This document shows, in pieces, positions 16,082 to 24,090 of a stretch of DNA of 64,000 nt. The stretch covers positions 930,001 through 994,000 of the forward strand of contig NZ_JAUSZI010000002.1 in the NCBI RefSeq assembly GCF_030817415.1, written 5' to 3'. Each line of letters opens with the position of its first letter. The stretch's first letter is position 1. The DNA is from Streptomyces umbrinus (GTDB taxonomy: Bacteria; Actinomycetota; Actinomycetes; Streptomycetales; Streptomycetaceae). The position numbers were made by a program, and so were the translations under genes. A model generated the notes under the pieces. That model searched no databases. It worked only from the letters and a program-made list of their open reading frames with translations, and was not told the origin of the DNA.

Positions 16082-16555
16082 CTAACTCCCGGCACACGCC
16101 GGGGCGTCCGCGTCGAGGGACAGCGGGCTGCCCTTGGGCACGAGGTAGGTGACGTACAACTCGACCGGCTCGGTCCCGAGGTTGCGCCCGACGTGGACGT
16201 GACGGGACCCGGCCGGCTCGATGAACGATGTGCCCGCCTGGCTGACCTCCACCGAGCAGTCCTGCAGCGTGCGGGTGAGTGTGCCCGACTTGACGACGGC
16301 GATGAGCTGGCCCGGGTGGTAGTGCCAGCCCGTCGTGCCGCCCGGCGCGATGGTGATGGACCGGACTATGACGTCCGTGCGCCCCTTGGCCTTGACCTTC
16401 AGTGTTCCGGCCGAGGTGCCCTGGGCGAGGATCGTGCCGGTGACCCCGCTGCCGGGAGTGGCGAGTGCGGACGTCGACCCGAAGACCAGGGCGACCGCGC
16501 AGCCGGTCATGACGAACGTTCTGCGGACCTTGCCCAGCCGAGACGTGCTGCTCAC
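16082..16555 (-). CDS. Secreted cupin-domain protein
   Basis: The protein has 157 residues. The N-terminus (KVRRTFVMTGCAVALVFGST, cleavage likely after ALA near residue 32) is a signal peptide. The cupin motif GWHYHPGQLIAVVKSGTLTR supplies two His ligands, and a second His comes later in SRHVHVGR, so a metal site is likely. GTG 16555 follows AGGAGG at ideal spacing; a longer in-frame version to 16672 lacks this. Two cysteines (in LQDCSVEV and the C-terminal PACAGS) could form a disulfide. The function is unknown; related secreted cupins are annotated only by fold. It is convergent with the Gfo/Idh gene and downstream of the NDH-2 gene on the same strand. Confidence 0.78.
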   Translation of the reverse strand: MSSTSRLGKVRRTFVMTGCAVALVFGSTSALATPGSGVTGTILAQGTSAGTLKVKAKGRTDVIVRSITIAPGGTTGWHYHPGQLIAVVKSGTLTRTLQDCSVEVSQAGTSFIEPAGSRHVHVGRNLGTEPVELYVTYLVPKGSPLSLDADAPACAGS

Positions 16556-16576
16556 GGGGATCCTCCTCCGGATCGG

Positions 16577-16605
16577 CCAACTCGTCGGCCTTTCCGACGA
16601 GTTGG
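16577..16605. terminator. 12-bp perfect inverted repeat between NDH-2 and cupin genes
   Basis: CCAACTCGTCGG (16577-16588) and CCGACGAGTTGG (16594-16605) are perfect complements around a 5-base loop. It lies about 108 bp downstream of the NDH-2 stop and about 20 bp upstream of the cupin start on the same strand. It could terminate NDH-2 transcripts, or act as a 5' hairpin or operator for the cupin gene. Confidence 0.55.
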
Positions 16606-16712
16606 GCCCGACAGGCTCACTGCCCCCGCGTGTCGCCGTCCACACCCGGTGGCCCGGATCGCTCCGGGCCACTCGTGTGCCGACCGGGCCGCGTACGCTC
16701 GCGCCCCTCGCG

Positions 16713-18074
16713 TCACCCGGTCTCGGTGCGCTCCCGGATCTGCTCCGGGGTCAGGTACGCGTTCGTGTGCTCGAAGTCCCGCAGCTTCGCGGACGAACGG
16801 GACAGCAGTCCGGTGCCCACGAAGTCGTGGCCGGCCACTGTGTTCAGCGCCCAGTTGGTCGCCACCCGGACCTTCGCCACATTGGTGCGCAGCGCCGACC
16901 AGTGGTAGCCGCGGGCGACGACCTGGGCGGGCAGGCCGCGCAGCTCGACACCGAGCGGCTTGGACACGGCATCGGAGCCGCCGAGGTCGACGACGAGTCC
17001 CAGGTCCTTGTGGACATACGGCGTCATCGGCTGTCCGCGCAGGGACGCGATGACGTTGTCGGCGACGTGCTTGCCCTGGCGCATCGCGTGCTGAGCGGTG
17101 GGTGGGCAGATGGCGCCCTCCGTGTCCTTGGCCTCGTCCGGTACGGCGGCGGCGTCGCCGAGTGCGAATACGCCGTCGTGGCCGGGCAGGGACATCTCGG
17201 AGCTGACCGCGAGCCGCCCCTTGACCGTCTCGGCGCCCAGGGTGGCCATGAGGGGGCTCGCAGCGACTCCGGCGGTCCAGATCAGCGTATGGGTCGGGAC
17301 CACCCGGCCGTCTGTGAAGGTGACCTCGTCCGGACCTGCCTTCGCGATGGAGACGCCCAGCGAGATGTCGATGCCCCGCCTGCGCAGGATCTCCTGGGCG
17401 CTGCGGCCCAGCTTGTCGCCCAGTTCGGGCATCAGCTTCGGCGCGATGTCGATCAGGTGCCACTTGATCAGCTTCGGGTCGAGCCTCGGGTAGCGCTTGA
17501 CGGCCTGGTGCGTCAGAAGCTGGAGGCACGCGGCGGTCTCCGTACCGGCGTAGCCGCCGCCGACCACCACGAACTGAAGGCGCGCCGCCCGCTCGGTCTC
17601 GTCCTGGCTGGCGTCGGCGAGGTCGAGCTGTGAGATGACGTGGTCACGGAGGTACGCGGCCTCGGCGAGCGTCTTCATACCGCGGGCGTTGTCGGTGAGG
17701 CCCGGGATGTCGAAGGTGCGCGTGACACTGCCCGGTGCCAGCACGATGTGGTCGTACCGCTCGTTGACGATCTCGCCCGTGATCTTGCGGACGACACAGA
17801 CCTTGGCCTTGAGGTCCACACCGATGGCACCACCGGGGATGATGCGGGTGCGGTACTTGCGGCTGCGGCGCAGGGACACGGCGATCGACTGCGGAGTCAG
17901 CACTCCTGAGGCGACCTGTGGGAGCAGGGGCAGATAGAGCTGGTAGGAGAACGGTGTCACCAGCGCCACGTCGGCCTCGTCGGATCCGAGCTTGCGCTCC
18001 AGGCGCCGGACGCATCCGACTCCCGCGAAGCCCGCTCCCACCACCAGGATCTTCGGTCGTACCACGATGTCCAT
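16713..18074 (-). CDS. Type II NADH dehydrogenase-like NAD(P)/FAD oxidoreductase
   Basis: This 453-residue protein has the two-dinucleotide-fold layout of NDH-2: FAD-binding ILVVGAGFAGVGCVRRLER near 9-27, the NADH-binding LQFVVVGGGYAGTETAACLQ near 165-184, WTAGVAASPLM, and a C-terminal FAD segment GVFALGDAAAVPDEA. Between them sit the conserved SYQLYLPLLPQVASG segment and HIVLAPGSVTRTFDIPG. NDH-2 enzymes oxidise NADH at the membrane and reduce menaquinone without pumping protons; the C-terminus here is amphipathic and could bind the membrane. The ATG start follows GAAGGG. No neighbour suggests a special role, though the protein could also be a related ferredoxin or sulfide-type reductase. Confidence 0.85.
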   Translation of the reverse strand: MDIVVRPKILVVGAGFAGVGCVRRLERKLGSDEADVALVTPFSYQLYLPLLPQVASGVLTPQSIAVSLRRSRKYRTRIIPGGAIGVDLKAKVCVVRKITGEIVNERYDHIVLAPGSVTRTFDIPGLTDNARGMKTLAEAAYLRDHVISQLDLADASQDETERAARLQFVVVGGGYAGTETAACLQLLTHQAVKRYPRLDPKLIKWHLIDIAPKLMPELGDKLGRSAQEILRRRGIDISLGVSIAKAGPDEVTFTDGRVVPTHTLIWTAGVAASPLMATLGAETVKGRLAVSSEMSLPGHDGVFALGDAAAVPDEAKDTEGAICPPTAQHAMRQGKHVADNVIASLRGQPMTPYVHKDLGLVVDLGGSDAVSKPLGVELRGLPAQVVARGYHWSALRTNVAKVRVATNWALNTVAGHDFVGTGLLSRSSAKLRDFEHTNAYLTPEQIRERTETG

Positions 18075-18191
18075 CCCTTCACCGGCCGCGCACGTTCTGT
18101 CTTCCCACGGTCCCTCTGCCCCCTGAGTCCCTCCTTCGCACGTGGTGATCCTCCGATGAGGCGAGCGGACGGGCTCCTCGCGGGAGGTCCG

Positions 18192-19109
18192 TCAGTGCCC
18201 GTGCCCCTTGCTCAGGCTCCGCAGCACGGCACCCGCCATGGCCGCCTCGCCCTTGGCGTTGGGGTGGGCCGGGGCCGCGGGCGAGGCCGGTCGCAGCGGT
18301 TCGACCCAGCGGATGTCCGGGGCCTTGCACATGTCGTGTCCGATCGTGGGTCCGTATGTGTCAACGTATTCGGCCCCGTTCAACCGCGCCACCACGCGCA
18401 TCATCAGGTTGAGGCGCTTGCCGGTGTCGCGCAGATAGGGGAAGTCCTTGGCCGCGAACGGCACCGAGGGGTAGCAGCCGCTGCCGTCGTCCGGCAGGAG
18501 AGCGGGGTACCCGACGACGAGCACGCGGGCGTGCGGCGCCCTGGCGTGCACGGCCCGCAGCACGCGGGTGATCTTGGGTGCCGTTTCGAGGATCCTCAGC
18601 GTCAGCTGATCGACCCCGGAAGACTTGAAGTGACGCCGGCACGGGTCCCCCGCGAGGTCCTGCGAACTCAGCTGGGCGCAGGTGCTGATGATGGAGCTGA
18701 ACCCGATGTCGTTGCCGCCGATCTGGACGGTCACCAGGTCGGTGTCCCGCTGCAGCGCGTTGAGCTGCGGAGGGTTGGTCCCCTGTGCCTTCCACATCTG
18801 CTCGGTGGTGGCGCCGCCGCAGCTCACGTCCTTGAACGTGGACGTTCTGCGCTCCGCGGCGACGAGTGAGGGGTAGTTGTGGTCGGAGCGGGCACAGTTC
18901 GCGTCCACCTGCGTCGGGATCCCCGGCCCCGAGGTGTACGAGTCCCCGAGCGAGACGTAGTCCGTACCTCGGCCGTGGCCGCCACCGTGCGCCGCGACAG
19001 GTGCCGCGGACGCGACGACGAGGGCGCAGCCGCTGACCGCCGCTCCCACGGCGGTCGCCCGTCGGCGGTTCATTGCCGTGCTGCCGGACTGGGTGCGACG
19101 GTTCTTCAA
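18192..19109 (-). CDS. Secreted SGNH/GDSL hydrolase (lipase/esterase)
   Basis: The protein has 305 residues if translation starts at TTG 19109 (preceded by GGGGGGAA), or 293 from ATG 19073. A signal peptide with a GCALVVASAAPVAAHG core is followed by SGNH blocks: DYVSLGDSYTSGPG (block I, nucleophile Ser), the oxyanion Gly in SCGGATTEQMW, QIGGNDIGFSS (block III Asn) and APAHPNAKGEAAM (block V His). Six cysteines suggest disulfides in the exported form. This is the Streptomyces secreted lipase/esterase type, which hydrolyses esters outside the cell. The C-terminus ends in GHGH and the mature N-terminus is also His/Gly-rich. It stands alone between NDH-2 and a strong terminator. Confidence 0.88.
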   Translation of the reverse strand: MKNRRTQSGSTAMNRRRATAVGAAVSGCALVVASAAPVAAHGGGHGRGTDYVSLGDSYTSGPGIPTQVDANCARSDHNYPSLVAAERRTSTFKDVSCGGATTEQMWKAQGTNPPQLNALQRDTDLVTVQIGGNDIGFSSIISTCAQLSSQDLAGDPCRRHFKSSGVDQLTLRILETAPKITRVLRAVHARAPHARVLVVGYPALLPDDGSGCYPSVPFAAKDFPYLRDTGKRLNLMMRVVARLNGAEYVDTYGPTIGHDMCKAPDIRWVEPLRPASPAAPAHPNAKGEAAMAGAVLRSLSKGHGH

Positions 19110-19287
19110 GATTCCCCCCTGGGTCCGACACCGCGAGCCGGGCCGCCGACGGCGCGCCCTTGCACGGTGACTGAACTTGTATACCGGCCAGTTCGCCCCC
19201 AGGACAGAGGCGCGTAGGACGCAGGAGGAACGGGTTCACGCCGTGGATCCCCTTCGGCGTGACCACGAGGCCGCCGACGTCACGGGG

Positions 19288-19320
19288 CCGCCGACTCCGG
19301 AGGGGGGGTGGAGTCGGCGG
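19288..19320 (-). terminator. Strong hairpin after the TerB gene
   Basis: CCGCCGACTCC (19288-19298) and GGAGTCGGCGG (19310-19320) form a perfect 11-bp stem with an 11-base loop, 28 bases after the minus-strand TerB stop. It separates the TerB gene from the lipase gene on the same strand. Confidence 0.75.
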
Positions 19321-19347
19321 CAGCTGAGTCGGCGGCGGCGGCAGCTG

Positions 19348-19992
19348 TCAGACGCCGAACTCCGTGGGTGACAGACCGAGGGCTGCGCAGGCGTCGCGAA
19401 TGGCGAACTGCTCGGACTGGTCGAAGTGCCCGTCGGCACCCGCGACCACGATGCCCGTCTGGATGACCGCGCGGGCCTCCACCGGCTTCTTGGCGGCCTT
19501 GGCGATCTCCCGCAGCGCTTCGGCCTTGCCCACCTCGAAGTTGGCGATGAGCTGGTCCAGGTGCTTGTTGAAACGCTGGCGAAGCTGGTCCGCCGGGAAG
19601 TTCTGCAACACCTCGTTGGAGACGATCAGCTCCTCCACCCGCTGCCTCTCCGCCTGCTCCACATGTCCGTCGGCCGCGGCCACGAGCGCGCACATGGCCA
19701 TGCTGGCGTCCCGGTAGGCGCCGCTCTTGAGCTCGGTCTTGACCGACGCGAGCTGGGACTTGAGCAGCCCGACCAGCTTGGCCTTGGAGCCACCGGAGGA
19801 CGAACCGGGCGCATGGCCACCGCTCTGACCCTGCCCATACGGAGCCTGGCCTTGCCCATACGGAGCCTGGCCCTGCCCATAGGGGGCCTGGCCCTGGCCG
19901 TGAGGGGCCTGCCCCTGTCCCCCCGATCCCCTGCCGCTCTGGGACTGCTGGAGGTTCTTGGCCTGGTCCTTGAGCCGGTCCCACATCGCCAC
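19348..19992 (-). CDS. TerB-family tellurite-resistance-like protein with Gly-Gln repeats
   Basis: The protein has 214 residues. GTG 19992 is preceded by GAGGTGG at 5 bases and gives the usual actinobacterial N-terminus MAMWDRLKDQAKNLQQ. A disordered linker follows with four copies of GQGQAP(Y/H) at residues 25-52. The C-terminal TerB fold includes MAMCALVAAADGHVEQAERQ and the repeat-like VVAGADGHFDQSEQFAIRD, whose acidic residues form the metal-binding DGxxxxxE pattern. TerB proteins belong to the tellurium/stress-response network and are often beside TerD; no other ter gene is here. The role of the linker is unknown, and it may mediate protein interactions. Confidence 0.82.
   Translation of the reverse strand: MAMWDRLKDQAKNLQQSQSGRGSGGQGQAPHGQGQAPYGQGQAPYGQGQAPYGQGQSGGHAPGSSSGGSKAKLVGLLKSQLASVKTELKSGAYRDASMAMCALVAAADGHVEQAERQRVEELIVSNEVLQNFPADQLRQRFNKHLDQLIANFEVGKAEALREIAKAAKKPVEARAVIQTGIVVAGADGHFDQSEQFAIRDACAALGLSPTEFGV
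19837..19920 (-). repeat. Four in-frame 21-bp tandem repeats in the TerB gene
   Basis: Four 21-bp units encode GQGQAPH/Y. The copies are nearly identical at the DNA level (for example GGAGCCTGGCC-TTGCCCATAC on the plus strand), so the array is young or homogenised and its copy number may vary between strains. Confidence 0.85.
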
Positions 19993-20173
19993 TACTGCCA
20001 CCTCGGCTTCTGTTGCCTGTCCGGTACTGATCATCGGTCGCGCTGGTTCACGCCCCGCGACAAGTGAACGCTCTTCGCGGCCACCAGGGTTCCCAAATGG
20101 CAAAGGCAACGTAAAACAATCCTGGTCTCCGGCCTCTTTCACGGGCCGCGGAGGTCCGTGATGTGATGGCTTC

Positions 20174-20566
20174 GTGAGTCGTGCCGCAGAGGAGAGCAAC
20201 CGTCGCATGCTTCGGGCACGGGATGCGATGGACCGTGGCTACGCGCAGCCGCTGGACGTCCCGGCCCTGGCCCGGATCGCCCATGTGTCCCAGGCGCACT
20301 TCACACGCACCTTCCGGGCCACGTTCGGCGAGACACCGCACCGCTATCTGCAGCGCCGCCGGGTCGAGCGGGCGATGTTCCTGTTGCGGGAGACCGACCG
20401 CAGCGTGACGGACATCTGCTTCCAGGTGGGCTTCGGCAGCCCGGGAACCTTCAGTCGCACGTTCCGCGACATCGTCGGCTTCTCGCCGAGGGCATACCGC
20501 CGGGCAGCGGTGACCGCGCCCGTGCCGACGTGTTTCACGATGGCGTGGACGCGTCCGAGCGGCTGA
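20174..20566 (+). CDS. Short AraC-family transcriptional regulator (HTH domain only)
   Basis: The 130-residue protein consists almost entirely of an AraC/XylS DNA-binding domain: the first HTH in LDVPALARIAHVSQAHFTRT (about 28-47), then LQRRRVERAMFLLRETDRSV and the second HTH ICFQVGFGSPGTFSRTFRD. It lacks a ligand-binding domain. The GTG start at 20174 has no strong ribosome binding site. A VOC protein gene follows 76 bp downstream on the same strand; pairs of a short AraC regulator and a glyoxalase-like protein are frequent in Streptomyces, where the regulator probably controls its partner. It may also be controlled by the divergent promoter region shared with the TerB gene. Confidence 0.8.
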   Translation: MSRAAEESNRRMLRARDAMDRGYAQPLDVPALARIAHVSQAHFTRTFRATFGETPHRYLQRRRVERAMFLLRETDRSVTDICFQVGFGSPGTFSRTFRDIVGFSPRAYRRAAVTAPVPTCFTMAWTRPSG

Positions 20567-20642
20567 CCGTCCGCACGAGCCGTACCGTCCCGTCGGCTGA
20601 GCAGTTTTGGATAAGTTTTCGTCCGGTCGGCTCGATAGCGTG

Positions 20643-21059
20643 ATGCACATGTTCACCGCCATCACGCACTCGCAGATCTACGTCCTCGACCAGGACGAGG
20701 CCCTCGACTTCTACGTGGGCAAGCTCGACCTGGAGGTCAACACCGACGTGTCCCTGGGCTTCATGCGCTGGCTGACCGTCAACGTCCCCGGTCACCCCGA
20801 CCGCCAGATCCTGCTGGAGAAGCCGGGCCCTCCGGCGCTGTCCGAGGAGACGGCGCAGCAGGTACGGGAGCTGCTGACCAAGGGGGCGATGGGCGGCCAC
20901 CTCATCTTCACCACCGACGACTGCCGGAAGACGTACGAGAAGCTGCTGGCCCGGGGCGTCGAGTTCACCGAGGAACCCACCGAGCGTCCGTACGGAATCG
21001 ACTGCGGGCTCCGCGACCCCTTCGGCAACAGCATCCGCTTCACCCAGCCGAAGGCGTAG
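20643..21059 (+). CDS. VOC-family (glyoxalase/dioxygenase fold) protein
   Basis: This 138-residue single-domain VOC protein shows ITHSQIYVLDQDEALDFYVG near the N-terminus, KLDLEVNTDVSLG, then HLIFTTDDCRKTYEKLLARG and the C-terminal GIDCGLRDPFGNSIRFTQPK. The two βαβββ modules can be seen, but not every metal ligand of glyoxalase I is conserved, so the activity is unknown. ATG 20643 or 20649 is likely; a TTG at 20607 would add 12 residues. It follows the short AraC regulator gene, probably under its control. A strong hairpin follows the stop. Confidence 0.8.
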   Translation: MHMFTAITHSQIYVLDQDEALDFYVGKLDLEVNTDVSLGFMRWLTVNVPGHPDRQILLEKPGPPALSEETAQQVRELLTKGAMGGHLIFTTDDCRKTYEKLLARGVEFTEEPTERPYGIDCGLRDPFGNSIRFTQPKA

Positions 21060-21074
21060 GGCTCCTGACAGCGG

Positions 21075-21107
21075 TGTGGGCGCCCGGCCTGTGGCCGGAC
21101 GCCCATA
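21075..21107. terminator. Bidirectional hairpin between VOC and hydrolase genes
   Basis: GGGCGCCCGGCC (21078-21089) pairs with GGCCGGACGCCC (21093-21104) over 11 of 12 positions, with a TGT loop and weaker outer pairs. It fills the 57-bp gap between convergent genes and can serve both. Confidence 0.7.
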
Positions 21108-21116
21108 CCCGTCAGG

Positions 21117-21881
21117 TCACGCCGGTGACGTCATGGCCCGGCCGAGATGCCGGGCGAAGAACCGGACCGCGCTGTCGGCCTCGAACCGTGGCAGTTCCTT
21201 GTGCGCGCCCGCGTTGGCGTGCAACGTCTTCTCCTTCGAGGCGAAGGCGTCGAACAGCGCGAGACCGGACTCGCGTGGGATGTGCTCGTCGTCCCACTGG
21301 AGCGCGTACTCGACCGGTACGGTGATCCGCCGCGCGTACTCGGCCAGGGCGTCGGGCCAGTGGAGGCCGAAGGACGCGGCGGTGATCCTGGATTCGACCG
21401 CCGTCAGCGGCACCCCGATCGCGGTGCCCATGTTCAGACCGAAGTAGCCGACCGGCCCGTCGGCGCCGATCTCCGGCAGTTCCTGGAGGGCGTCCAGGGT
21501 CGCCCGCCACTCCGGTAGGGCACGGTCCGCCAGGTGGGAGTTGTACCGGACGACGATCGGGCCGACCGGTTCGCCCGCCGCCATGGCTTGCCGCATCAGG
21601 GCGATCTCCTGCTCGTCATGAGCCGTGCGGGGCCGGCTGCCATGACCGGGCGCGTCGATGGCGACGACGTGGAAACCACAGCCGGCGACGAGGAGTTGTG
21701 CGCGGCCCGTCATCGCCGGCGCCTTCTTGTGCGTGCCGCCGCCGTGGCCCAGCAGCACCAGGGGCGCGCGATCGGAGCCGGAGGCGGGCGACCAGAGCAC
21801 GCCGGGGATCTCACCTACGGTGAAGTCGCGTTCGCGGAGACCGTTCGACGATGTTTCCGCGGTGAATTGCACAGAATTCAT
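21117..21881 (-). CDS. Alpha/beta-hydrolase (dienelactone-hydrolase-like) with Asn at the nucleophile position
   Basis: The 254-residue protein has the α/β-hydrolase layout: oxyanion loop LVLLGHGGGTHKK (about 41-53), VVAIDAPGHGSRP, the nucleophile elbow, then an acid candidate in WDDEHIPRESG and the late His in NAGAHKELP. At the elbow, where G-x-S-x-G is expected, the sequence is GYFGLNMGT, so the Ser is Asn150 (codon AAC at 21434-21432; a single base change from AGC). Unless an alternative mechanism exists the enzyme should be catalytically dead. The ATG 21881 has only a weak AAAGG upstream. It is convergent with the VOC gene and downstream of an MFS gene on the same strand. Confidence 0.78.
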   Translation of the reverse strand: MNSVQFTAETSSNGLRERDFTVGEIPGVLWSPASGSDRAPLVLLGHGGGTHKKAPAMTGRAQLLVAGCGFHVVAIDAPGHGSRPRTAHDEQEIALMRQAMAAGEPVGPIVVRYNSHLADRALPEWRATLDALQELPEIGADGPVGYFGLNMGTAIGVPLTAVESRITAASFGLHWPDALAEYARRITVPVEYALQWDDEHIPRESGLALFDAFASKEKTLHANAGAHKELPRFEADSAVRFFARHLGRAMTSPA

Positions 21882-22088
21882 GGGGGTGTTGCCTTTCGGG
21901 AGTGCCTTGTCGAGGCGCTCCCGGCGACACCTGTGTCAATCGCCCGACCGTGAAGGGAGGGGGAGCACCCACATGGATACAGCGTTCATGGGTCTCACCT
22001 CCTCGCTCGATGTCACGATCGAATGCAAGCTAGCAGTCCGGGCGTTGTCCCGCCCAGCCCTTTTCCTGGCCCTGAGGCCGCCTCGCCG

Positions 22089-23369
22089 TCAGGCCGTCGC
22101 CCGGGCCATGTTGCCGGAGCCGCGCAGGACCGGATCGCCCCGCAGCCGCAGGAACGCCAGGCCGAGGGCGAGGGCCTGGAGTATGCCGCACACCAGGATG
22201 GCGTGCTGGAGCGCCGACAACGGTGTCAGGGCAACCACGATTCCCGCGACCGGGAAGGGCAGCAGCAGGAGCAGGATGGTCAGAGAGAGGGTGCTTCCGA
22301 AGGCGGCCGGCGGTATGAGGAGGGAGCGCAGTGTGCGCAGTACGACCGTCAGGCCGCCGTCCGCGGCCATGAAGAGCGCCATGACCAGGACGTACGAGAT
22401 GTAGGTGGGCGCCTGTGCCAGGGCGAGGCAAGCCGCGGACGCGACGGTGGAGCAGACCACGCCGACGCCCCACAGGCCCAGCCGGTTGAGCGCGAATCGG
22501 CAGGCCGCGACGGCGAGGAGGGTGGATGCCGCTGCCGCCGACCAGAGCGTGCCCACGGCTGCCGAGGTCAGCCCGAAGCGCTCGATCACGATGATCGGGC
22601 TGGCGGCCTGCAACAGCCCGAGCGCAAGGTTGGAGACGACCAGCCCGGCCACGAGCCAGCTCAGCACGGGCAGTGAAATCAGCGTGTGCCAGCCGGTCTT
22701 GAGCCCTGCTTCCCGTCGCACACCGTTCTTCGCCGAGCCGCGCAGTGGCGTCGGCGGGGTCTGCAGGGCGAGACAGGCCGCGAGGACGGACAACACTCCG
22801 AGGACGGCGAGCATATGGCTCGGCCCGGCGAGCAGGAGCACACCTCCCAGCGCGGGCCCGGTGAGCGTGGCGGTCTGGTCGATGCCGATCAGCACGGCCT
22901 GCACCTTGTGCGCCTGTCCTGCCGTTCGCCGGCTGACGATCGCGCCCACGGCTTCGTTGGCGATGAAACTGAACTGTGTCAGGGCACCTGTTCCGGCGGC
23001 CAGCGCCATCACGGTGACCGTTTCGGCCGTCCCGCTCGGAAGCATGAACAGGGCGACGCCTCCCGCCGCCACGAGCAGCGCCCGTGCCAGGGAGGCGAGG
23101 AAGAACACGATCGCGGCTCCACGCCGGTCGACCAGGTCGCCCGCCAGGCCGAAGGCCGCAACCCGCGGAAGCCATTCCAGCGCGAAGGCGAGACCCGTCA
23201 GAGAGGCCGACTTGGTCGTGGCCAGCACCAGGAGCGGCATGGCGTAGGTGCACATGGAGAAAGCGAGCGCGTCGAAGGCTCTGGGTGCGTATACCCGGCG
23301 GAGCAGGCTGCCTTGGGGAATGGCTGCGTGCCGACCGGCCGGTAGGCCCTCATAAATCGAGATGGTCAC
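22089..23369 (-). CDS. MFS transporter
   Basis: At 426 residues with about twelve hydrophobic helices this is a typical MFS carrier. The cytoplasmic loop between helices 2 and 3 reads GLAGDLVDRRGAAI, the G-x-x-x-D-R-x-G signature A of drug-type MFS proteins. A positively charged central loop (TPLRGSAKNGVRREAGLK) splits the two six-helix halves. The substrate is unknown; similarity in layout is to the drug and macrolide efflux group (MFS_3). GTG 23369 is a weakly supported start. It lies upstream of the Asn-substituted hydrolase gene, 207 bp away on the same strand, and these may or may not be cotranscribed. Confidence 0.83.
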   Translation of the reverse strand: MTISIYEGLPAGRHAAIPQGSLLRRVYAPRAFDALAFSMCTYAMPLLVLATTKSASLTGLAFALEWLPRVAAFGLAGDLVDRRGAAIVFFLASLARALLVAAGGVALFMLPSGTAETVTVMALAAGTGALTQFSFIANEAVGAIVSRRTAGQAHKVQAVLIGIDQTATLTGPALGGVLLLAGPSHMLAVLGVLSVLAACLALQTPPTPLRGSAKNGVRREAGLKTGWHTLISLPVLSWLVAGLVVSNLALGLLQAASPIIVIERFGLTSAAVGTLWSAAAASTLLAVAACRFALNRLGLWGVGVVCSTVASAACLALAQAPTYISYVLVMALFMAADGGLTVVLRTLRSLLIPPAAFGSTLSLTILLLLLPFPVAGIVVALTPLSALQHAILVCGILQALALGLAFLRLRGDPVLRGSGNMARATA

Positions 23370-24025
23370 GGAGTGGGGTGCTTTCAGTCAGCGGTGGCAT
23401 GACAAAGGGGAGGGGCCGACCCGGCGGCCCGTCGCATGAAGGACCCGGTCGAAGATTCTTGGCCTGAAGCCGGAAAGTATGTGCCGAAGCCGTTCCTGCA
23501 AGGCGGCGTCCGGCCCTCGGGGAGCTTCCGTCGTCGGCCGTGTCGAGCGGGAGGCTCCGCACTCGATCAGCAGGGCATCAGGGGTTGTTCGTACGCGGTA
23601 CGCGGCCTTCGCACCGCCGTCCGCGCACCGTCGGCGCGGGCCCTTGAACGGCTGCGTAGCCTCGTCGGACATGCCTCTGGGATTCCCGTGACCGCGCACC
23701 GAGGGGATGCCGGTTGCCCCGCGCGTGCCGCTCCGCTCGGCGGCGGGTATGACTGTGACGGGGACGCTGTCCGTCCACGCCGGGGTGCGAGCTCTTGGGC
23801 ACGCGGACTCCACTCGAGTGGGGGCAAGAGGGAAATCAGGCCTGCGGTATGAAGCGGCACGCCCGACAGTTGTGAAGTGACCTTGCCATAAGCCTTGTTG
23901 CGCAATCAACCACGGATTGCGCACGACTTTTCCGCGTCATGTCCGCACCGGTGCCCGGCCGCGGGCGTCAACTCCACTGCAGAGATGGACAGTTCGGGTC
24001 GTCCCGGACCGACCGCCCAGGGTCA
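23370..24025. other. 650-bp gap without a recognisable gene; one inverted repeat
   Basis: Several long open frames cross this stretch on both strands, but none resembles a known family and none has convincing codon bias or a ribosome binding site. The visible structure is an inverted repeat TGCGCAATC (23899-23907) and GATTGCGCA (23915-23923) with a 7-base spacer; each half contains the self-complementary TTGCGCAA word or most of it. It looks like an operator for a dimeric regulator and could control the MFS gene or an unseen transcript. The segment may be a decayed gene remnant. Confidence 0.4.
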
Positions 24026-24072
24026 CGTACGAGGGCCTGGGAGCCTCTCAGGGCCAGGCAGGCCCTCGTACG
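24026..24072 (-). terminator. 14-bp perfect hairpin after the secreted protein gene
   Basis: CGTACGAGGGCCTG (24026-24039) and CAGGCCCTCGTACG (24059-24072) are perfect complements around a 19-base loop. The hairpin lies 18 bases beyond the minus-strand stop at 24091 and is an obvious terminator for that gene. Confidence 0.85.
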
Positions 24073-24090
24073 CGCCGGTTCTTCGACGTT

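Noticed and set aside
19837..19920. Regular repeats that could be mistaken for a CRISPR array
   Set aside because: The 21-bp units are contiguous without spacers and encode GQGQAP(Y/H) in frame.
21973..22404. Plus-strand frame with a good GGGAGGGGGAG site before ATG 21973
   Set aside because: It runs mostly antisense to the MFS transporter gene and its product resembles no protein; kept only as a possible leader or chance match.
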